Origin: Nitrosospira multiformis
GTDB lineage: Bacteria; Pseudomonadota; Gammaproteobacteria; Burkholderiales; Nitrosomonadaceae
Assembly (NCBI RefSeq): GCF_900111585.1
Contig: NZ_FOHI01000006.1
Span: 124,001 to 188,000 of the forward strand
Direction of reading: 5' to 3'
Length of the DNA stretch: 64,000 nt
The notes under the pieces were generated by a model that had not been told where the DNA came from, did not search any database, and was given only the letters and a program-made list of their open reading frames with translations. How positions within the stretch are numbered: the stretch's first letter is position 1; the number at the start of each line of letters is the position of its first letter. The position numbers were made by a program, and so were the translations under genes. Shown here piece by piece: positions 46,080 to 60,725 of this stretch.

Positions 46080-46604
46080 TTGAGTCTAAATTTAGATGAG
46101 AAAAAAGCGGTGGTCGCTGAAGTCAGCGCGCAAGTAGCCAAAGCGCAGGCCATCATCATCGCGGAGTACCGCGGACTGGGGGTCGGGCATATGACGCAGC
46201 TGCGGGCGAAGGCGCGGCAGTCGGGGATATATTTCCGGGTGCTTAAGAATTCGCTGGCACGCAGAGCGGTTTCGGACACCCCGTTTTCGGGATTGTCCGA
46301 GCATATGGTCGGGCCTCTCGCTTACGGCATCGGCAGCGATCCGGTTGCGGCGGCCAAGGTGCTGCACGAGTTTTCGAAGGGTAACGACAAACTGGTGATC
46401 AAGGCTGGGGCCATGGCAAACCATGTAATTTCCAGCAGTGAGATTGCCAGTCTGGCCTCTCTGCCAAGCCGCGAGGAGCTTCTTGCCAAGCTGCTGGGCA
46501 CGATGCAGGCGCCTGTCGCCAATTTTGTGCGGACTCTGAATGAAGTTCCCGCACGTTTTGTTCGTGGCCTCGCTGCTGTTCGCGACCAGAAAGAAACCGC
46601 TTGA
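46080..46604 (+). CDS. rplJ: 50S ribosomal protein L10
   Basis: 174 residues. The start is TTG at 46080, after GGAGAAGTACC; no ATG is suitably placed. It begins [20 protein letters not shown] and has [13 protein letters not shown] and [20 protein letters not shown]. It anchors L7/L12 dimers on the ribosome and usually represses its own operon. A weak TTG start may add to that control. Confidence 0.96.
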   Translation: MSLNLDEKKAVVAEVSAQVAKAQAIIIAEYRGLGVGHMTQLRAKARQSGIYFRVLKNSLARRAVSDTPFSGLSEHMVGPLAYGIGSDPVAAAKVLHEFSKGNDKLVIKAGAMANHVISSSEIASLASLPSREELLAKLLGTMQAPVANFVRTLNEVPARFVRGLAAVRDQKETA

Positions 46605-46682
46605 CCCGGGGCTCAGTCACTGTGGGTCACTGTGGGACCGATATACCATCATAGTTATTGGATTAATTATCAGGAGAAAATC

Positions 46683-47063
46683 ATGGCTATAGCCAAAGCA
46701 GAAATTTTGGATGCGATTGCAAATATGACTGTGCTGGAGCTTTCCCAGCTCATCAAGGAAATGGAAGAGAAATTCGGTGTTTCCGCTGCCGCTGCCGCGG
46801 TTGTGGCAGCGGCGCCGGCAGCAGGCGCTGCCGCAGCCCCCGCAGAGGAACAAACTGAATTTACCGTGATGCTGACTGCGGTGGGTGAAAGCAAGGTAAA
46901 TGTGATCAAGGTGGTGCGTGCCGTTACCGGCCTTGGCTTGAAAGAAGCAAAAGATCTGGTGGACGGTGCACCCAAGCCAGTCAAGGAAGGTATTGCCAAA
47001 GCGGATGCGGAAGCCATCCAGAAGCAGCTTGCTGAAGCAGGCGCCACTGCTGAAATCAAATAA
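46683..47063 (+). CDS. rplL: 50S ribosomal protein L7/L12
   Basis: 126 residues; ATG 46683 follows CAGGAGAAAATC. N-terminal dimerisation part ([20 protein letters not shown]), Ala-rich hinge, and C-terminal domain with [20 protein letters not shown]. It forms the stalk that recruits translation factors. Confidence 0.98.
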   Translation: MAIAKAEILDAIANMTVLELSQLIKEMEEKFGVSAAAAAVVAAAPAAGAAAAPAEEQTEFTVMLTAVGESKVNVIKVVRAVTGLGLKEAKDLVDGAPKPVKEGIAKADAEAIQKQLAEAGATAEIK

Positions 47064-47082
47064 AAGAAAAACAGTAAAAAAA

Positions 47083-47110
47083 GCCGGCGGCATTACCCCA
47101 TGCCGCCGGT
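47083..47110 (+). terminator. Attenuator-like hairpin between rplL and rpoB
   Basis: CCGGCGGCAT pairs with ATGCCGCCGG (10 pairs, six-base loop). A T-run follows only after about ten bases, so it is probably a partial terminator or RNase III site, lowering rpoBC relative to rplJL. Confidence 0.6.
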
Positions 47111-47231
47111 TCTGGCGTTTTTTGAATTTTGATGGCGTGTTTTGTGCGGCAGAACACCAAGCGCGCTGGCCAAAACAAGTACTCTGTTCTCTATTTTCTG
47201 TCAATCCATCTTCTGATCTTCCGGAGAGTCC

Positions 47232-50200
47232 ATGAGTTATTCGTTCACCGAGAAAAAACGTATTCGTAAAAGTTTCGCCAAGCGTGCAAGCGTCTTGCCG
47301 ATTCCCTTTCTTCTCGCTACGCAAATCGAATCTTACGCTGCTTTCCTGCAAGCCCACGTCGATCCTGACCAACGCGCTCCGGAGGGGTTGCAAGCCGCCT
47401 TTCTGTCGATCTTTCCGATCGAGAGTCATTCCAGGAATGCACGCCTCGATTTCGTCAATTACGTACTCGGTGCGCCTCCTTTCGACGTGAAGGAGTGTCA
47501 ACAACGTGGCCTTACCTATGCTTCTCCCCTGCGGGCGAAGGTGCGCTTGACCATTATGGATAAGGAGGCGTCCAAGCCGACCGTCAGGGAAGTGAAGGAG
47601 CAGGAGGTTTACATGGGCGAGATTCCGCTCATGACGAATACCGGCTCGTTTGTGATTAACGGCACCGAACGCGTAATCGTGTCCCAGTTGCATCGTTCGC
47701 CTGGGGTATTTTTCGAGCACGATCGCGGTAAAACGCATTCATCCGGTAAATTGCTTTTTTCCGCACGTATCATTCCTTACCGCGGTTCCTGGCTTGATTT
47801 TGAGTTTGATCCCAAGGATTACCTCTATTTTCGGGTCGACAGGCGTCGCAAAATGCCCATTACCGTGCTGCTGAAGGCCATTGGATATACACCCGAGCAG
47901 ATCCTGGAGAATTTCTTTTCTTTTGACTCTTTCTATATATCGCGGAAAAGTATTCTTTTTGAGCTGTTACCGGAGCGTTTGCGGGGTGATACCGCGCGCT
48001 TCGATATCCTGTCGAAAAGCGGCAAGGTTATAGTCCAGAAGGACAAGCGCATTACTGTGAAGCATGTGCGCGAAATGCAGCAAGCGGGTATAGACAGGCT
48101 TGAGGTGCCGGAAGATTTCCTGTTGGGGCGGGTGTTGGGCCACAACGTAGTGGATAAGGAAACGGGAGAAATTCTCGCGCTTGCCAATGATGAAATTACG
48201 GAAACCTTGCTTGGTAAGCTGCGGGATGCCAATGTAGAAGAGATCCGTACGATTTATACCAATGATCTCGATCAGGGCGCATATATATCGCAAACGCTCA
48301 AGATAGACGAAACCGCAGATGAGATGGCCGCGCAGGTTGCGATCTACCGCATGATGCGACCGGGTGAACCTCCTACCGAGGAGGCAGTCAAAGCACTCTT
48401 CATCGGATTGTTCTATGCCCCCGAACGCTATGACCTCTCAGTGGTAGGGCGAATGAAATTCAATCGCAGGGTCGGTAAGACAGAGTTGGATGGGCCGACC
48501 ACGCTATCCAATGAAGATATCATTGCAGTGATCAGGATTCTGGTAGAGCTCCGTAACGGTCGTGGGGAGATTGATGATATCGATCACTTGGGCAATCGCC
48601 GCGTACGCTCCGTGGGTGAATTGGCGGAAAACCAGTTTCGCTCTGGCCTGGTGAGGGTCGAAAGAGCAGTAAAAGAACGTCTGAGTCAGGCCGAATCAGA
48701 GAATCTGATGCCGCATGACCTGATCAATGCCAAGCCGGTATCTGCGGCGGTGCGTGAGTTCTTCGGTTCCAGTCAGTTATCGCAGTTCATGGACCAGACC
48801 AATCCACTCTCTGAAATCACGCACAAACGTCGTGTGTCCGCGCTTGGGCCTGGTGGTCTGACGCGCGAGAGGGCGGGGTTTGAGGTCCGTGACGTACACC
48901 CGACTCATTATGGGCGGGTATGTCCGATCGAAACGCCAGAAGGCCCCAACATTGGTTTGATCAACTCGCTGGCGTTATATGCCCAGACCAATGAATACGG
49001 CTTTATGGAAACGCCTTATCGCAAGGTAACAGACGGTTTGGTCACTGACGAGATTCATTTTCTTTCAGCCATTGAGGAGGGGCAATATGTAATTGCCCAG
49101 GCAAACGCCGAACTGGATGGAGACGGCAGATTCACCAATGACATCGTTTCCTGCCGCCATAAGAACGAGTTTACCCTAGCGACCCCCGACCGGATTGAAT
49201 ATATGGACGTGGCGCCTGCGCAGATTGTCTCGGTGGCCGCCTCGCTGATTCCCTTCCTGGAGCATGATGACGCCAACCGGGCATTGATGGGTTCCAACAT
49301 GCAGCGGCAGGCGGTGCCTTGTCTGCGCGCCGAGAAACCTCTGGTCGGAACGGGAATCGAGCGCGTCGTTGCCGTCGACTCCGGCACCGCGGTAAAAGCG
49401 GTGCGGGGCGGCGTCGTGGATTATGTTGACGCGAGCCGTATCGTGGTGCGGGTGCACGACATCGAGACGCGTGCGGGTGAAGTGGGCGTAGACATCTACA
49501 ACCTCACGAAATATACGCGTTCAAACCAGAATACCAATATCAACCAGCGGCCGCTGGTGAAGGTGGGCGATGTGATCGCGCGCGCAGATGTGGTCGCGGA
49601 CGGCGCTTCCACCGACAAGGGTGAGCTTGCGCTGGGGCAGAACATGCTGGTCGCGTTTATGCCGTGGACCGGTTACAACTTCGAAGATTCCATTCTCATT
49701 TCCGAGCGTATTGTGGCGGATGACCGCTTTACCTCCATTCATATCGAAGAATTGTCGGTGGTAAGCCGCGATACCAAGCTTGGAACCGAAGAAATTACCG
49801 GCGATATTTCAAACCTGTCGGAGGCGCAGCTAGGCCGTCTGGATGCTTCGGGCATTGTGCATATCGGGGCCGAGGTGGAAGCCGGTGACGTGCTGGTGGG
49901 CAAAGTGACGCCCAAGGGGGAAACCCAGCTTACGCCGGAAGAAAAACTGTTGCGTGCAATTTTTGGCGAGAAAGCTTCCGATGTGAAGGATACTTCCCTG
50001 CGAGTGCCATCCGGCATCTCCGGAACGGTGATCGATGTACAGGTCTTCACCCGGGAAGGTATCGAACGGGACAAGCGTGCGCAGCAAATCATTGACGATG
50101 AGCTGAAGCGGTACAAGAAAGATCTGGCCGATCAGATGCGGATCGTGGAGGCTGACGCATTTGTCCGGATCGAGCGCCTGCTCATCGGCAAGATTGCCAC

Positions 50201-51305
50201 CGGCGGTCCCAAAAAGCTTGCCAAAGGTGCGACCATCACCAAGGAGTATTTGGAAAGCATTGACCCCCACCATTGGTTCGACATACGGCTGGCGGATGAA
50301 GGGGCGAGTGTACAGCTCGAACAGATCGAAGAGGGCCTGGCGCAAAAACGCAAGGCATTCGATGCGGCCTTCGAGGAGAAGAAAAAGAAGCTCACCCAGG
50401 GCGATGAGTTGCCTCCAGGCGTGCAGAAAATGGTCAAGGTATACGTGGCGGTGAAGCGGCGCCTTCAGCCGGGAGACAAAATGGCCGGCCGTCACGGCAA
50501 TAAGGGGGTCATTTCGAAGATCGTGCCAGTGGAGGATATGCCTTATATGGCCGATGGCACCCCCGTGGATGTGGTGCTGAATCCGTTGGGTGTACCGTCA
50601 CGCATGAATGTGGGGCAGATCCTAGAGACGCATCTCGGCTGGGCGGCTAAAGGTCTGGGACAGAAGATCGGCGATATGTTGCGCGCAGGCAAGGAGGCCG
50701 CCGAGCTGCGAGCCTTTCTTGACAAGATATATAACACCAGTGGAAAACCGGAAGATATTACCTCCTTGACCGACGGGGAAATCGCGGATCTGGCAGGAAA
50801 CCTCCAGGATGGAGTGCCCTTCGCCACACCGGTATTTGATGGCGCCACGGAGCAGGAAATCAAGGACATGCTTGAACTTGCCGGTTTACCGCGTTCAGGA
50901 CAGGTGACCCTTCATGATGGTCGTACCGGGGAGGCCTTCGATCGCCCGGTTACCGTCGGTTACATGCATGTGCTGAAACTGCACCACCTGGTGGACGACA
51001 AGATGCACGCCCGTTCAACCGGTCCCTACAGTCTTGTCACTCAGCAGCCGCTCGGAGGCAAAGCCCAGTTCGGGGGCCAGCGTTTCGGAGAAATGGAGGT
51101 GTGGGCGCTCGAAGCGTACGGATCCGCCTATACGCTGCAAGAAATGCTGACAGTCAAATCGGATGATGTGAACGGGCGCACGAAAGTATACGAGAGCATT
51201 GTGAAGGGCGACCACAAGATCGATGCGGGCATGCCGGAATCCTTCAACGTGCTGGTGAAGGAAATCCGGTCGCTGGCCATGGATATCGACCTGGAGCGGC
51301 ATTAG
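47232..51305 (+). CDS. rpoB: RNA polymerase beta subunit
   Basis: 1357 residues, starting [20 protein letters not shown] after Met. Rifampicin region: [20 protein letters not shown] followed by [18 protein letters not shown], with the usual sensitive-type residues. Catalytic-side motifs include [20 protein letters not shown]. The full length fits the betaproteobacterial form. It starts about 170 bases after rplL. Confidence 0.99.
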   Translation: MSYSFTEKKRIRKSFAKRASVLPIPFLLATQIESYAAFLQAHVDPDQRAPEGLQAAFLSIFPIESHSRNARLDFVNYVLGAPPFDVKECQQRGLTYASPLRAKVRLTIMDKEASKPTVREVKEQEVYMGEIPLMTNTGSFVINGTERVIVSQLHRSPGVFFEHDRGKTHSSGKLLFSARIIPYRGSWLDFEFDPKDYLYFRVDRRRKMPITVLLKAIGYTPEQILENFFSFDSFYISRKSILFELLPERLRGDTARFDILSKSGKVIVQKDKRITVKHVREMQQAGIDRLEVPEDFLLGRVLGHNVVDKETGEILALANDEITETLLGKLRDANVEEIRTIYTNDLDQGAYISQTLKIDETADEMAAQVAIYRMMRPGEPPTEEAVKALFIGLFYAPERYDLSVVGRMKFNRRVGKTELDGPTTLSNEDIIAVIRILVELRNGRGEIDDIDHLGNRRVRSVGELAENQFRSGLVRVERAVKERLSQAESENLMPHDLINAKPVSAAVREFFGSSQLSQFMDQTNPLSEITHKRRVSALGPGGLTRERAGFEVRDVHPTHYGRVCPIETPEGPNIGLINSLALYAQTNEYGFMETPYRKVTDGLVTDEIHFLSAIEEGQYVIAQANAELDGDGRFTNDIVSCRHKNEFTLATPDRIEYMDVAPAQIVSVAASLIPFLEHDDANRALMGSNMQRQAVPCLRAEKPLVGTGIERVVAVDSGTAVKAVRGGVVDYVDASRIVVRVHDIETRAGEVGVDIYNLTKYTRSNQNTNINQRPLVKVGDVIARADVVADGASTDKGELALGQNMLVAFMPWTGYNFEDSILISERIVADDRFTSIHIEELSVVSRDTKLGTEEITGDISNLSEAQLGRLDASGIVHIGAEVEAGDVLVGKVTPKGETQLTPEEKLLRAIFGEKASDVKDTSLRVPSGISGTVIDVQVFTREGIERDKRAQQIIDDELKRYKKDLADQMRIVEADAFVRIERLLIGKIATGGPKKLAKGATITKEYLESIDPHHWFDIRLADEGASVQLEQIEEGLAQKRKAFDAAFEEKKKKLTQGDELPPGVQKMVKVYVAVKRRLQPGDKMAGRHGNKGVISKIVPVEDMPYMADGTPVDVVLNPLGVPSRMNVGQILETHLGWAAKGLGQKIGDMLRAGKEAAELRAFLDKIYNTSGKPEDITSLTDGEIADLAGNLQDGVPFATPVFDGATEQEIKDMLELAGLPRSGQVTLHDGRTGEAFDRPVTVGYMHVLKLHHLVDDKMHARSTGPYSLVTQQPLGGKAQFGGQRFGEMEVWALEAYGSAYTLQEMLTVKSDDVNGRTKVYESIVKGDHKIDAGMPESFNVLVKEIRSLAMDIDLERH

Positions 51306-51407
51306 CAATTTTTATTCTGGAGGTATGAGAATCAGATACCTTTTTGCTGCGTTTGCTTTTTCACCGGATAATTTTTTGCATAGACCCCTGATCAACAGGA
51401 GTGACAA

Positions 51408-54400
51408 ATGAAAGCACTGCTTGATTTATTCAAACAGGTTACCCAGAAAGAAGAGTTCGATTCGATCAAGATCGGTCTGGCTTCTCCCGAGAAAATACGT
51501 TCCTGGTCCTATGGTGAGGTGAAGAAGCCGGAAACCATCAATTATCGTACGTTCAAGCCCGAGCGAGACGGCCTGTTTTGTGCAAAAATCTTTGGTCCCG
51601 TAAAGGATTACGAGTGCCTTTGCGGAAAGTACAAGCGTTTGAAACATCGCGGCGTGATCTGCGAGAAATGTGGTGTCGAGGTCACGTTATCCAAAGTGCG
51701 GCGCGAACGCATGGGCCATATCGAACTGGCCTCCCCTGTGGCGCACATCTGGTTCCTGAAATCATTGCCATCCAGATTGGGGATGGTGCTGGATATGACC
51801 TTGCGCGATATAGAGCGGGTGCTCTATTTCGAGGCGTATGTAGTAACGGATCCGGGGCTGACGCCTCTCCAGCGATGCCAGTTGCTGACGGATGACGATT
51901 ACCGGGCCAAAACCGAAGAATATGGGGATGATTTCCGCGCGAGCATGGGCGCGGAAGGTATTCGTGATCTGTTGAATACCCTGAATATTCGTGTAGAAAT
52001 CGATGATCTTCGCCGTGAAATGGGAACGACCGGCTCCGAAACGAAGATGAAGAAGATTTCCAAGCGCCTGAAAGTGTTGGAAGCATTCAGCAAATCCGGC
52101 ATCAAACCGGAGTGGATGATCCTGGCCGTGCTGCCCGTACTGCCTCCCGAATTGCGGCCACTGGTGCCACTGGATGGAGGACGTTTTGCAACTTCCGATC
52201 TCAACGATTTGTATCGTCGCGTCATTAACCGCAATAACCGATTGAAACGTTTGCTCGAACTGAAGGCACCGGAAATTATCGTGCGCAACGAGAAGCGCAT
52301 GCTGCAGGAAGCGGTGGATTCACTGCTGGATAACGGCCGTCGCGGCAAAGCCATGACGGGCGCCAACAAACGCCCGCTGAAATCGCTTGCGGATATGATC
52401 AAGGGCAAGGGGGGGCGCTTCCGCCAGAACCTGCTTGGAAAACGCGTGGATTATTCCGGACGGTCGGTCATCGTGGTGGGGCCGCAGCTCAAGCTGCACC
52501 AGTGCGGTTTACCCAAGAAAATGGCGCTGGAATTATTCAAACCCTTTATCTTCAATAAGCTGGAGATAATGGGTATCGCCAGCACGATAAAGGCTGCGAA
52601 ACGTGAGGTCGAAAACGAAAGCCCGATCGTGTGGGACATCCTGGAAGATGTCATTCGCGAGCATCCTGTAATGCTGAACCGGGCGCCGACCCTGCATCGG
52701 CTGGGTATTCAAGCGTTTGAGCCGGTCCTGATAGAAGGCAAGGCTATCCAACTGCATCCGTTGGTATGCGCCGCTTTCAACGCGGACTTTGACGGCGATC
52801 AGATGGCAGTCCACGTGCCGCTTTCGCTGGAAGCGCAAATGGAGTGCCGCACGCTGATGATGTCGACCAACAACGTCTTGTCGCCGGCTAACGGCGAACC
52901 CATCATCGTGCCGTCGCAGGACATCGTGCTGGGGCTGTACTACACCACGCGCGAGAGGGTTAATGCGCGGGGCGAGGGCATGTATTTCGCCAATATCAGC
53001 GAAGTTTCCCGTGCCTACGAGAATCGGGTTATCGAGCTGAATGCCCGAATTTCCGTGAGGATCCCTGAATATGAGCTGGGTGCGGACGGAGAGCGGCGCG
53101 AAAAGATCACGCGTTATGAAACCACGGTAGGACGCGCATTATTGTCGGAGATTCTCCCTACCGGGCTGCCTTTCCCGCTGATCAACAAGGTACTCAAGAA
53201 AAAAGAAATCTCCAAGCTCATCAATGCAAGCTTCCGTCGCTGTGGCCTGCGCGAAACCGTGATTTTTGCCGATAAGCTGATGTATGCCGGTTTCAGCTAT
53301 GCCACTCGGGCTGGGATTTCGATCTGCCTGGACGATATGCTTACCCCCGCGCAGAAGGATGCGATCATCAGTGCCTCCGAGAAGGAAGTGCAGGAGATCG
53401 AACTCCAGTATACGTCCGGTCTTGTCACCCAAGGTGAACGTTACAACAAGGTTGTGGACATATGGGGCCGCGCAGGCGACCAGGTTGCCAAGGCGATGAT
53501 GGATCAGCTCGGGGTCGAGCCGATCATCGATCCGGAAACTGGAGGCGCTAAAACGGGCGAGTCAGGAAAACCTCTGATTCAGGAATCGTTCAATTCCATC
53601 TATATGATGGCGGATTCGGGCGCTCGCGGTTCTGCTGCCCAGATCCGTCAGTTGGCAGGAATGCGCGGATTGATGGCCAAGCCGGATGGTTCAATCATCG
53701 AAACGCCTATCACGGCTAATTTCCGCGAAGGATTGAACGTTCTGCAGTACTTTATTTCCACTCACGGTGCGCGCAAGGGTCTGGCCGATACGGCGCTGAA
53801 GACGGCCAACTCTGGCTATCTTACCCGCCGGCTTGTCGATGTGACACAGGATCTGGTCGTAACCCAGGAGGACTGTGGCACCAGCAACGGCGTGGTGATG
53901 AAGGCATTGGTCGAAGGTGGCGAGGTCATCGAAGCGTTGCGCGAACGCATCCTCGGCCGTGTGGTGGCCAATGATATTATCAATCCGGAGCATCAGGCGG
54001 TGATTTATCCGGCAGGCATGCTGCTGGATGAAAATGCAGTGGATGCCATCGAGATGCTGGGTATAGATGAAGTGAAGGTTCGCACTCCGCTTACCTGTGA
54101 AACCCGCTATGGTCTGTGTGCCAAATGTTATGGACGCGATCTGGGGCGCGGTACCCCGGTCAATGTTGGCGAAGCGGTGGGCGTGATCGCCGCTCAGTCG
54201 ATCGGTGAGCCTGGCACTCAGCTGACCATGCGCACTTTCCATATCGGCGGGGCGGCTTCCCGAACCGCGGTCGCAAGCCAGGTCGAGAGCAAATCCAACG
54301 GTATTGTGCGGTATTCACCAAGTATGCGCTATGTGACCAATGCACGTAGCGAACTGATCGCGATTTCCCGCAGCGGCGAAGTCGTGATTCAGGATGATAA

Positions 54401-55637
54401 CGGACGTGAGCGGGAACGGCACAAGGCGCCGTACGGTGCGACCTTGCTGATTCGTGACGGAGAAGTCGTGAAAGCGGGGCAGGTACTGGCGGCATGGGAT
54501 CCGCATACGCGTCCAATCATTACTGAATACTCTGGCAAGGTCCGCTTCGAGAACGTGGAAGAAGGCGTGACGGTAGCCAAGCAGATAGATGAGGTTACCG
54601 GTTTGTCCACGCTGGTGGTGATCGATCCGAAGCGCCGCGGGGTGGTGCAAACGAAGGGATTGCGTCCGGTGGTGAAACTTCTGGATGACGAGGGAAAGGA
54701 AGTGCGGCTGGCGGGCAGTAATTTGTCGGTTCACATCACCTTCCAGGTAGGTTCCATCATCACTGTTCGGGACGGGCAGCAGGTCAGCGTGGGCGAGGTT
54801 CTCGCGCGTATTCCACAGGAAAGCTCGAAAACGCGGGACATTACGGGCGGTTTGCCTCGCGTTGCGGAATTGTTTGAAGCGCGTTCCCCTAAGGATGCGG
54901 GCGTACTGGCAGAAGTCACCGGAATCGTATCCTTCGGCAAGGATACCAAGGGCAAGCAACGGTTGGTCATCACTGACCTGGATGGGGTGTCGCACGAATA
55001 TCTCATTCCCAAGGACAAGCACGTGACTGCCCATGATGGACAGGTGGTGAACAAGGGAGAAAGCATCGTCGACGGTCCTGCTGATCCACACGATATTCTC
55101 CGTCTGCTGGGGGTGGAAGCGCTGGCGCGCTATATCACCGACGAGGTGCAGGATGTGTACCGCTTGCAGGGCGTCAAGATCAACGATAAGCACATCGAGG
55201 TGATAGTACGTCAGATGCTGCGCCGTGTGCAGATCGTGGATTCCGGCGATACGCGCTTCATTCCGGGTGAACAGGTTGAACGCGCCGAAATGCTTGCGGA
55301 AAACGAACAGGTTGAATTGGAGGACAAGAGGCCGGCAACCTATGAATATATGCTGCTGGGCATCACCAAGGCTTCGCTGTCCACCGACTCGTTCATTTCG
55401 GCAGCCTCGTTCCAGGAGACTACACGGGTGCTGACCGAAGCGGCTATCATGGGCAAGAAGGATGATCTGCGCGGACTGAAAGAAAACGTTATTGTAGGAC
55501 GCCTTATTCCCGCAGGTACGGGTTTGACCTTTCACAATACCCGCAAGAGGCAGCGCCTCATGCTGGATACCGGGGAAGCGCCTCCTTTGAGTGAGGAAGA
55601 GACAGGAGAAATTAGAAACAGTGGATACGCTGTCTGA
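51408..55637 (+). CDS. rpoC: RNA polymerase beta' subunit
   Basis: 1409 residues. The zinc site begins at Cys70 and Cys72 ([20 protein letters not shown]). The catalytic [12 protein letters not shown] lies near residue 460 and binds Mg. The trigger-loop region has [20 protein letters not shown], and a second zinc site has [16 protein letters not shown]. Starts about 100 bases after rpoB. It ends with an acidic tail ([19 protein letters not shown]). Confidence 0.99.
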   Translation: MKALLDLFKQVTQKEEFDSIKIGLASPEKIRSWSYGEVKKPETINYRTFKPERDGLFCAKIFGPVKDYECLCGKYKRLKHRGVICEKCGVEVTLSKVRRERMGHIELASPVAHIWFLKSLPSRLGMVLDMTLRDIERVLYFEAYVVTDPGLTPLQRCQLLTDDDYRAKTEEYGDDFRASMGAEGIRDLLNTLNIRVEIDDLRREMGTTGSETKMKKISKRLKVLEAFSKSGIKPEWMILAVLPVLPPELRPLVPLDGGRFATSDLNDLYRRVINRNNRLKRLLELKAPEIIVRNEKRMLQEAVDSLLDNGRRGKAMTGANKRPLKSLADMIKGKGGRFRQNLLGKRVDYSGRSVIVVGPQLKLHQCGLPKKMALELFKPFIFNKLEIMGIASTIKAAKREVENESPIVWDILEDVIREHPVMLNRAPTLHRLGIQAFEPVLIEGKAIQLHPLVCAAFNADFDGDQMAVHVPLSLEAQMECRTLMMSTNNVLSPANGEPIIVPSQDIVLGLYYTTRERVNARGEGMYFANISEVSRAYENRVIELNARISVRIPEYELGADGERREKITRYETTVGRALLSEILPTGLPFPLINKVLKKKEISKLINASFRRCGLRETVIFADKLMYAGFSYATRAGISICLDDMLTPAQKDAIISASEKEVQEIELQYTSGLVTQGERYNKVVDIWGRAGDQVAKAMMDQLGVEPIIDPETGGAKTGESGKPLIQESFNSIYMMADSGARGSAAQIRQLAGMRGLMAKPDGSIIETPITANFREGLNVLQYFISTHGARKGLADTALKTANSGYLTRRLVDVTQDLVVTQEDCGTSNGVVMKALVEGGEVIEALRERILGRVVANDIINPEHQAVIYPAGMLLDENAVDAIEMLGIDEVKVRTPLTCETRYGLCAKCYGRDLGRGTPVNVGEAVGVIAAQSIGEPGTQLTMRTFHIGGAASRTAVASQVESKSNGIVRYSPSMRYVTNARSELIAISRSGEVVIQDDNGRERERHKAPYGATLLIRDGEVVKAGQVLAAWDPHTRPIITEYSGKVRFENVEEGVTVAKQIDEVTGLSTLVVIDPKRRGVVQTKGLRPVVKLLDDEGKEVRLAGSNLSVHITFQVGSIITVRDGQQVSVGEVLARIPQESSKTRDITGGLPRVAELFEARSPKDAGVLAEVTGIVSFGKDTKGKQRLVITDLDGVSHEYLIPKDKHVTAHDGQVVNKGESIVDGPADPHDILRLLGVEALARYITDEVQDVYRLQGVKINDKHIEVIVRQMLRRVQIVDSGDTRFIPGEQVERAEMLAENEQVELEDKRPATYEYMLLGITKASLSTDSFISAASFQETTRVLTEAAIMGKKDDLRGLKENVIVGRLIPAGTGLTFHNTRKRQRLMLDTGEAPPLSEEETGEIRNSGYAV

Positions 55638-55726
55638 AAACAGGCGGGGAAAGGGAAGCTCGCGAGCCTCATCCTGCTCACTGGCAATGTTGGCATTTAG
55701 CCTAGGGTGTCTGACGGAATCGAATC

Positions 55727-57136
55727 ATGCCCATCGATATTAATGCCATCATTGCCGAAACTCGCGGCAAAAACTTCGAGCTTTACGAAGAGCATATAAA
55801 TCCGGTCTTCGTCAAGGTACTGCGTACACTTGGATTCAATCGAGCCTGGGTGAGAGGGGAGGGTGCTTATCTCTGGGATGAGACAGGCACGCGCTATCTC
55901 GATTTTCTGACCAACTGGGGTGTTTTCAATTTCGGGCGGCGGCATCCTGCTATCCGTAATGCACTGCAGCAGGTAATGGATTCCGAGTTTCCCGGCTGGG
56001 TGGGTTTTGATGCTCCGCCGCTCGCCGCGGTACTGGCGCGCGAACTGGTAAAACGAATGCCTCCGGGGCTGGATACTGTTTACTTCAGTAACTCCGGTAC
56101 GGAAGCAATCGAAGCTGCAATCAAATTTGCACGTGGGTATACAGGCCGGCCCTCTACTGCACATCTCGCCAAGGCATTTCACGGCCTGACCATGGGGTCC
56201 TTGTCACTGAACGGGGAAGCAAGTTTTCGCAGGGGCTTTGAGCCAATGCTTCCTGGCAGTTCAGAAGTGAAAATGGGTGACCTGGCCGCACTGGAAGCGC
56301 GTCTGGCAAAGGGCGATGTCGCGGCCTTCGTCTTTGAGCCGATACAGGGTAAGGGTGTCAATATTGCCAGTGACGAGTACCTGCTGGGTGCACAGGAGTT
56401 ATGCCGAAAATATGGCACCTTGATGGTTTGCGACGAAATTCAATGTGGTATGGGTCGCACTGGGCGTTTTCTGGCCAGTCAATGGGTTCCCGATTTCCGG
56501 CCAGATATCGTCTGTCTTTCCAAGGCGCTTTCCGGAGGCTATATTCCAGTCGGCGCGACGATTACCCGACGTGCCGTCTACGATAGTGTTTACGACAGTC
56601 TGCATCGTGCGATCGTTCATGCATCCACTTTCGGGATGGGCAATATGGCGATGGTCGCAGCTTTGGCCTCACTCAGCGTTCTGGACGATGAGAAGCTCAT
56701 GGATCGGGCCATTGTACTCGGGGAGCGTTTCAGGAAAGGAATCGAGGCGATGGTGCCGCGCTTCGAATTTCTCAAGGGGGTGCGGCAGCGCGGGCTCATG
56801 ATTGCAATCGAGTTTGGCCAGCCGGAATCAATGTCGCTACGAGCTGCATGGGCAATGGTCAACAAGATGGATGAAAACCTTTTTGCTCAGGCAATCGTTC
56901 TTCCGCTTCTTGACGATCATCATATTCTTACCCAGGTAGCAGGTCATGCCATGCCCATTGTCAAAATTCTGCCGCCGCTGAATATCGACGAGAGCGATGT
57001 CGACTGGTTCCTCGCCGCGCTCGAGGATGTCATGATAAAATTGCACAAGTTCCCGGGCCCCGCCTGGGAGGTTTTGAAGAAGCTCGGCAACCATGCGCTG
57101 ACTGCCAAAAAGCGCGAGGCGCGAGTAACTGCATGA
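55727..57136 (+). CDS. Class III PLP aminotransferase (HpnO-like)
   Basis: 469 residues. The PLP-binding Lys is in CLSKALSGGYIPVGA; VCDEIQCGMGRTGRF holds the cofactor-ring Asp, and YFSNSGTEAIEAAIKFARGY the phosphate site. Wording such as PLLDDHHILTQVAGHAMPIV resembles the HpnO group, which adds the amino group of aminobacteriohopanetriol; the name is from memory, not proven. It lies between rpoC and rpsL, an uncommon spot, on the same strand with about 90 bases after rpoC. It could alternatively act on ornithine or acetylornithine. Confidence 0.8.
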   Translation: MPIDINAIIAETRGKNFELYEEHINPVFVKVLRTLGFNRAWVRGEGAYLWDETGTRYLDFLTNWGVFNFGRRHPAIRNALQQVMDSEFPGWVGFDAPPLAAVLARELVKRMPPGLDTVYFSNSGTEAIEAAIKFARGYTGRPSTAHLAKAFHGLTMGSLSLNGEASFRRGFEPMLPGSSEVKMGDLAALEARLAKGDVAAFVFEPIQGKGVNIASDEYLLGAQELCRKYGTLMVCDEIQCGMGRTGRFLASQWVPDFRPDIVCLSKALSGGYIPVGATITRRAVYDSVYDSLHRAIVHASTFGMGNMAMVAALASLSVLDDEKLMDRAIVLGERFRKGIEAMVPRFEFLKGVRQRGLMIAIEFGQPESMSLRAAWAMVNKMDENLFAQAIVLPLLDDHHILTQVAGHAMPIVKILPPLNIDESDVDWFLAALEDVMIKLHKFPGPAWEVLKKLGNHALTAKKREARVTA

Positions 57137-57557
57137 GATGCATGGCAGGGACACGAACTGGACTGTTCTTTATCGGGTTTCCTTATGTTGAATTCCTGAC
57201 AGGTTTGCTGTATTCCGCATTTGATTGAGGTTGTTCAGGAGTTTTACCGCAGCGCAATCCATAGCTACCGCACGGTTGATTTCGACTCGCGGTCCTGTTT
57301 TGTAATCTGCTTTTGTTTCAAAGTCTCTGATGGTTGTCGAGCAGGATTTTTCCGCTTCGCACCATTTCGCCCCTGGTAAAACTGTCATTGCTTATTGAAA
57401 ACAAAAAGGCTTTAGCTTGACAGGGCAAGATAAAGTCCATAGAATTCGCAGTTTTTTAGCCGCCGGCGGATCGACAGCGTGAGCGGCTGGACAGGGAAGT
57501 AAATTTATATTGGCAGCGGGACAGGTGAGTTGTCCTCCCGTTTTTCTGGAAAATAAA
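57137..57557. other. Intergenic stretch before rpsL
   Basis: About 420 bases. A minus-strand frame at 57388-57170 (72 residues) has no ribosome site and is not called. It probably holds the promoter of the rpsL-rpsG-fusA-tuf operon, because the upstream aminotransferase breaks the run from rpoC; exact boxes not assigned. Confidence 0.5.
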
Positions 57558-57935
57558 ATGCCGACAATCAGTCAGTTAGTACGTAAGCCGCGCGCGGCGA
57601 AACCTCTGAAAAGCAAAGTTCCTGCATTGGGAAACAGTCCTCAAAAGCGGGGAGTTTGCACACGGGTTTATACCACCACGCCCAAAAAACCGAATTCGGC
57701 TTTGCGCAAGGTGGCGCGTGTCCGCTTGACTAATGGCTTCGAGGTATCCAGTTATATCGGTGGAGAAGGTCACAATCTTCAGGAACACTCGGTAGTTTTA
57801 ATTCGGGGCGGTCGTGTCAAGGATCTGCCGGGCGTGCGCTACCATACTGTCCGGGGCAGTCTGGATACTGCCGGAGTCAAGGATCGCAAGCAGGGGCGAT
57901 CGAAATACGGCGCCAAAAAGCCGAAGTCGGCTTAA
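57558..57935 (+). CDS. rpsL: 30S ribosomal protein S12
   Basis: 125 residues from ATG 57558 ([20 protein letters not shown] after Met). [20 protein letters not shown] carries the first Lys tied to streptomycin response, and [17 protein letters not shown] the second; both are the usual sensitive form. It is at the decoding centre. A longer frame from 57510 lacks support. Confidence 0.98.
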   Translation: MPTISQLVRKPRAAKPLKSKVPALGNSPQKRGVCTRVYTTTPKKPNSALRKVARVRLTNGFEVSSYIGGEGHNLQEHSVVLIRGGRVKDLPGVRYHTVRGSLDTAGVKDRKQGRSKYGAKKPKSA

Positions 57936-58021
57936 AAACAATTTGAATTCCTGACACAACCAGACGATTGATCGAGATTGCCCCGATAACGTAAGTTGAA
58001 TAATTACGCCAAGGTTAGAAA

Positions 58022-58492
58022 ATGCCAAGACGGAGAGAAGTTCCAAAACGCGAAATTTTGCCGGACCCAAAGTACCATAATGCCGAAGTGGCAAAATTTG
58101 TCAATGTATTGATGACGCGAGGCAAGAAATCCGTGGCGGAGCGGATTATTTACGGGGCCATGGATCAGATTCATAAGAAAACGGGCAAGGATCCGGTGGA
58201 AGTATTTACGCAGGCGCTGTCCAATGTCCGTCCAATGGTGGAAGTAAAAAGCCGCCGCGTTGGCGGCGCCAACTATCAGGTTCCGGTGGAAGTCCGGTCG
58301 ATTCGGCGTAACGCCCTCGCAATGCGGTGGTTACGTGATGCGGCGCGTAAAAGAGCTGAAAAATCCATGGGCGCCCGGTTGGCAGGTGAGTTGGCAGAAG
58401 CTGCCGAAGGCAGGGGTGGGGCGGTCAAGAAACGCGAGGAAGTTCATCGTATGGCCGAGGCGAACAAGGCATTTGCGCATTATCGATTCTGA
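58022..58492 (+). CDS. rpsG: 30S ribosomal protein S7
   Basis: 156 residues, starting [20 protein letters not shown] after Met, with [20 protein letters not shown]. It organises the 3' domain of 16S rRNA and in E. coli represses the str operon. About 85 bases after rpsL. Confidence 0.98.
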   Translation: MPRRREVPKREILPDPKYHNAEVAKFVNVLMTRGKKSVAERIIYGAMDQIHKKTGKDPVEVFTQALSNVRPMVEVKSRRVGGANYQVPVEVRSIRRNALAMRWLRDAARKRAEKSMGARLAGELAEAAEGRGGAVKKREEVHRMAEANKAFAHYRF

Positions 58493-58622
58493 CGGCAATA
58501 ATGGGGCAGGGAGACCTGTCATCATGACCTGGTTTGCCTGATTCGGATTGAAAAGTCGCTGATTTTTAGCTGCCGGGAGCATTGTGCCACCGGCAGTTTT
58601 CCAATTTTAAGGCTAGAAAACT

Positions 58623-60713
<2,091 letters not shown>

Positions 60714-60725
60714 TCGTCATCAAAT

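Noticed and set aside
57170-57388. 72-residue minus-strand gene upstream of rpsL
   Set aside because: No ribosome site, no recognisable sequence, and it lies where the str operon promoter should be.
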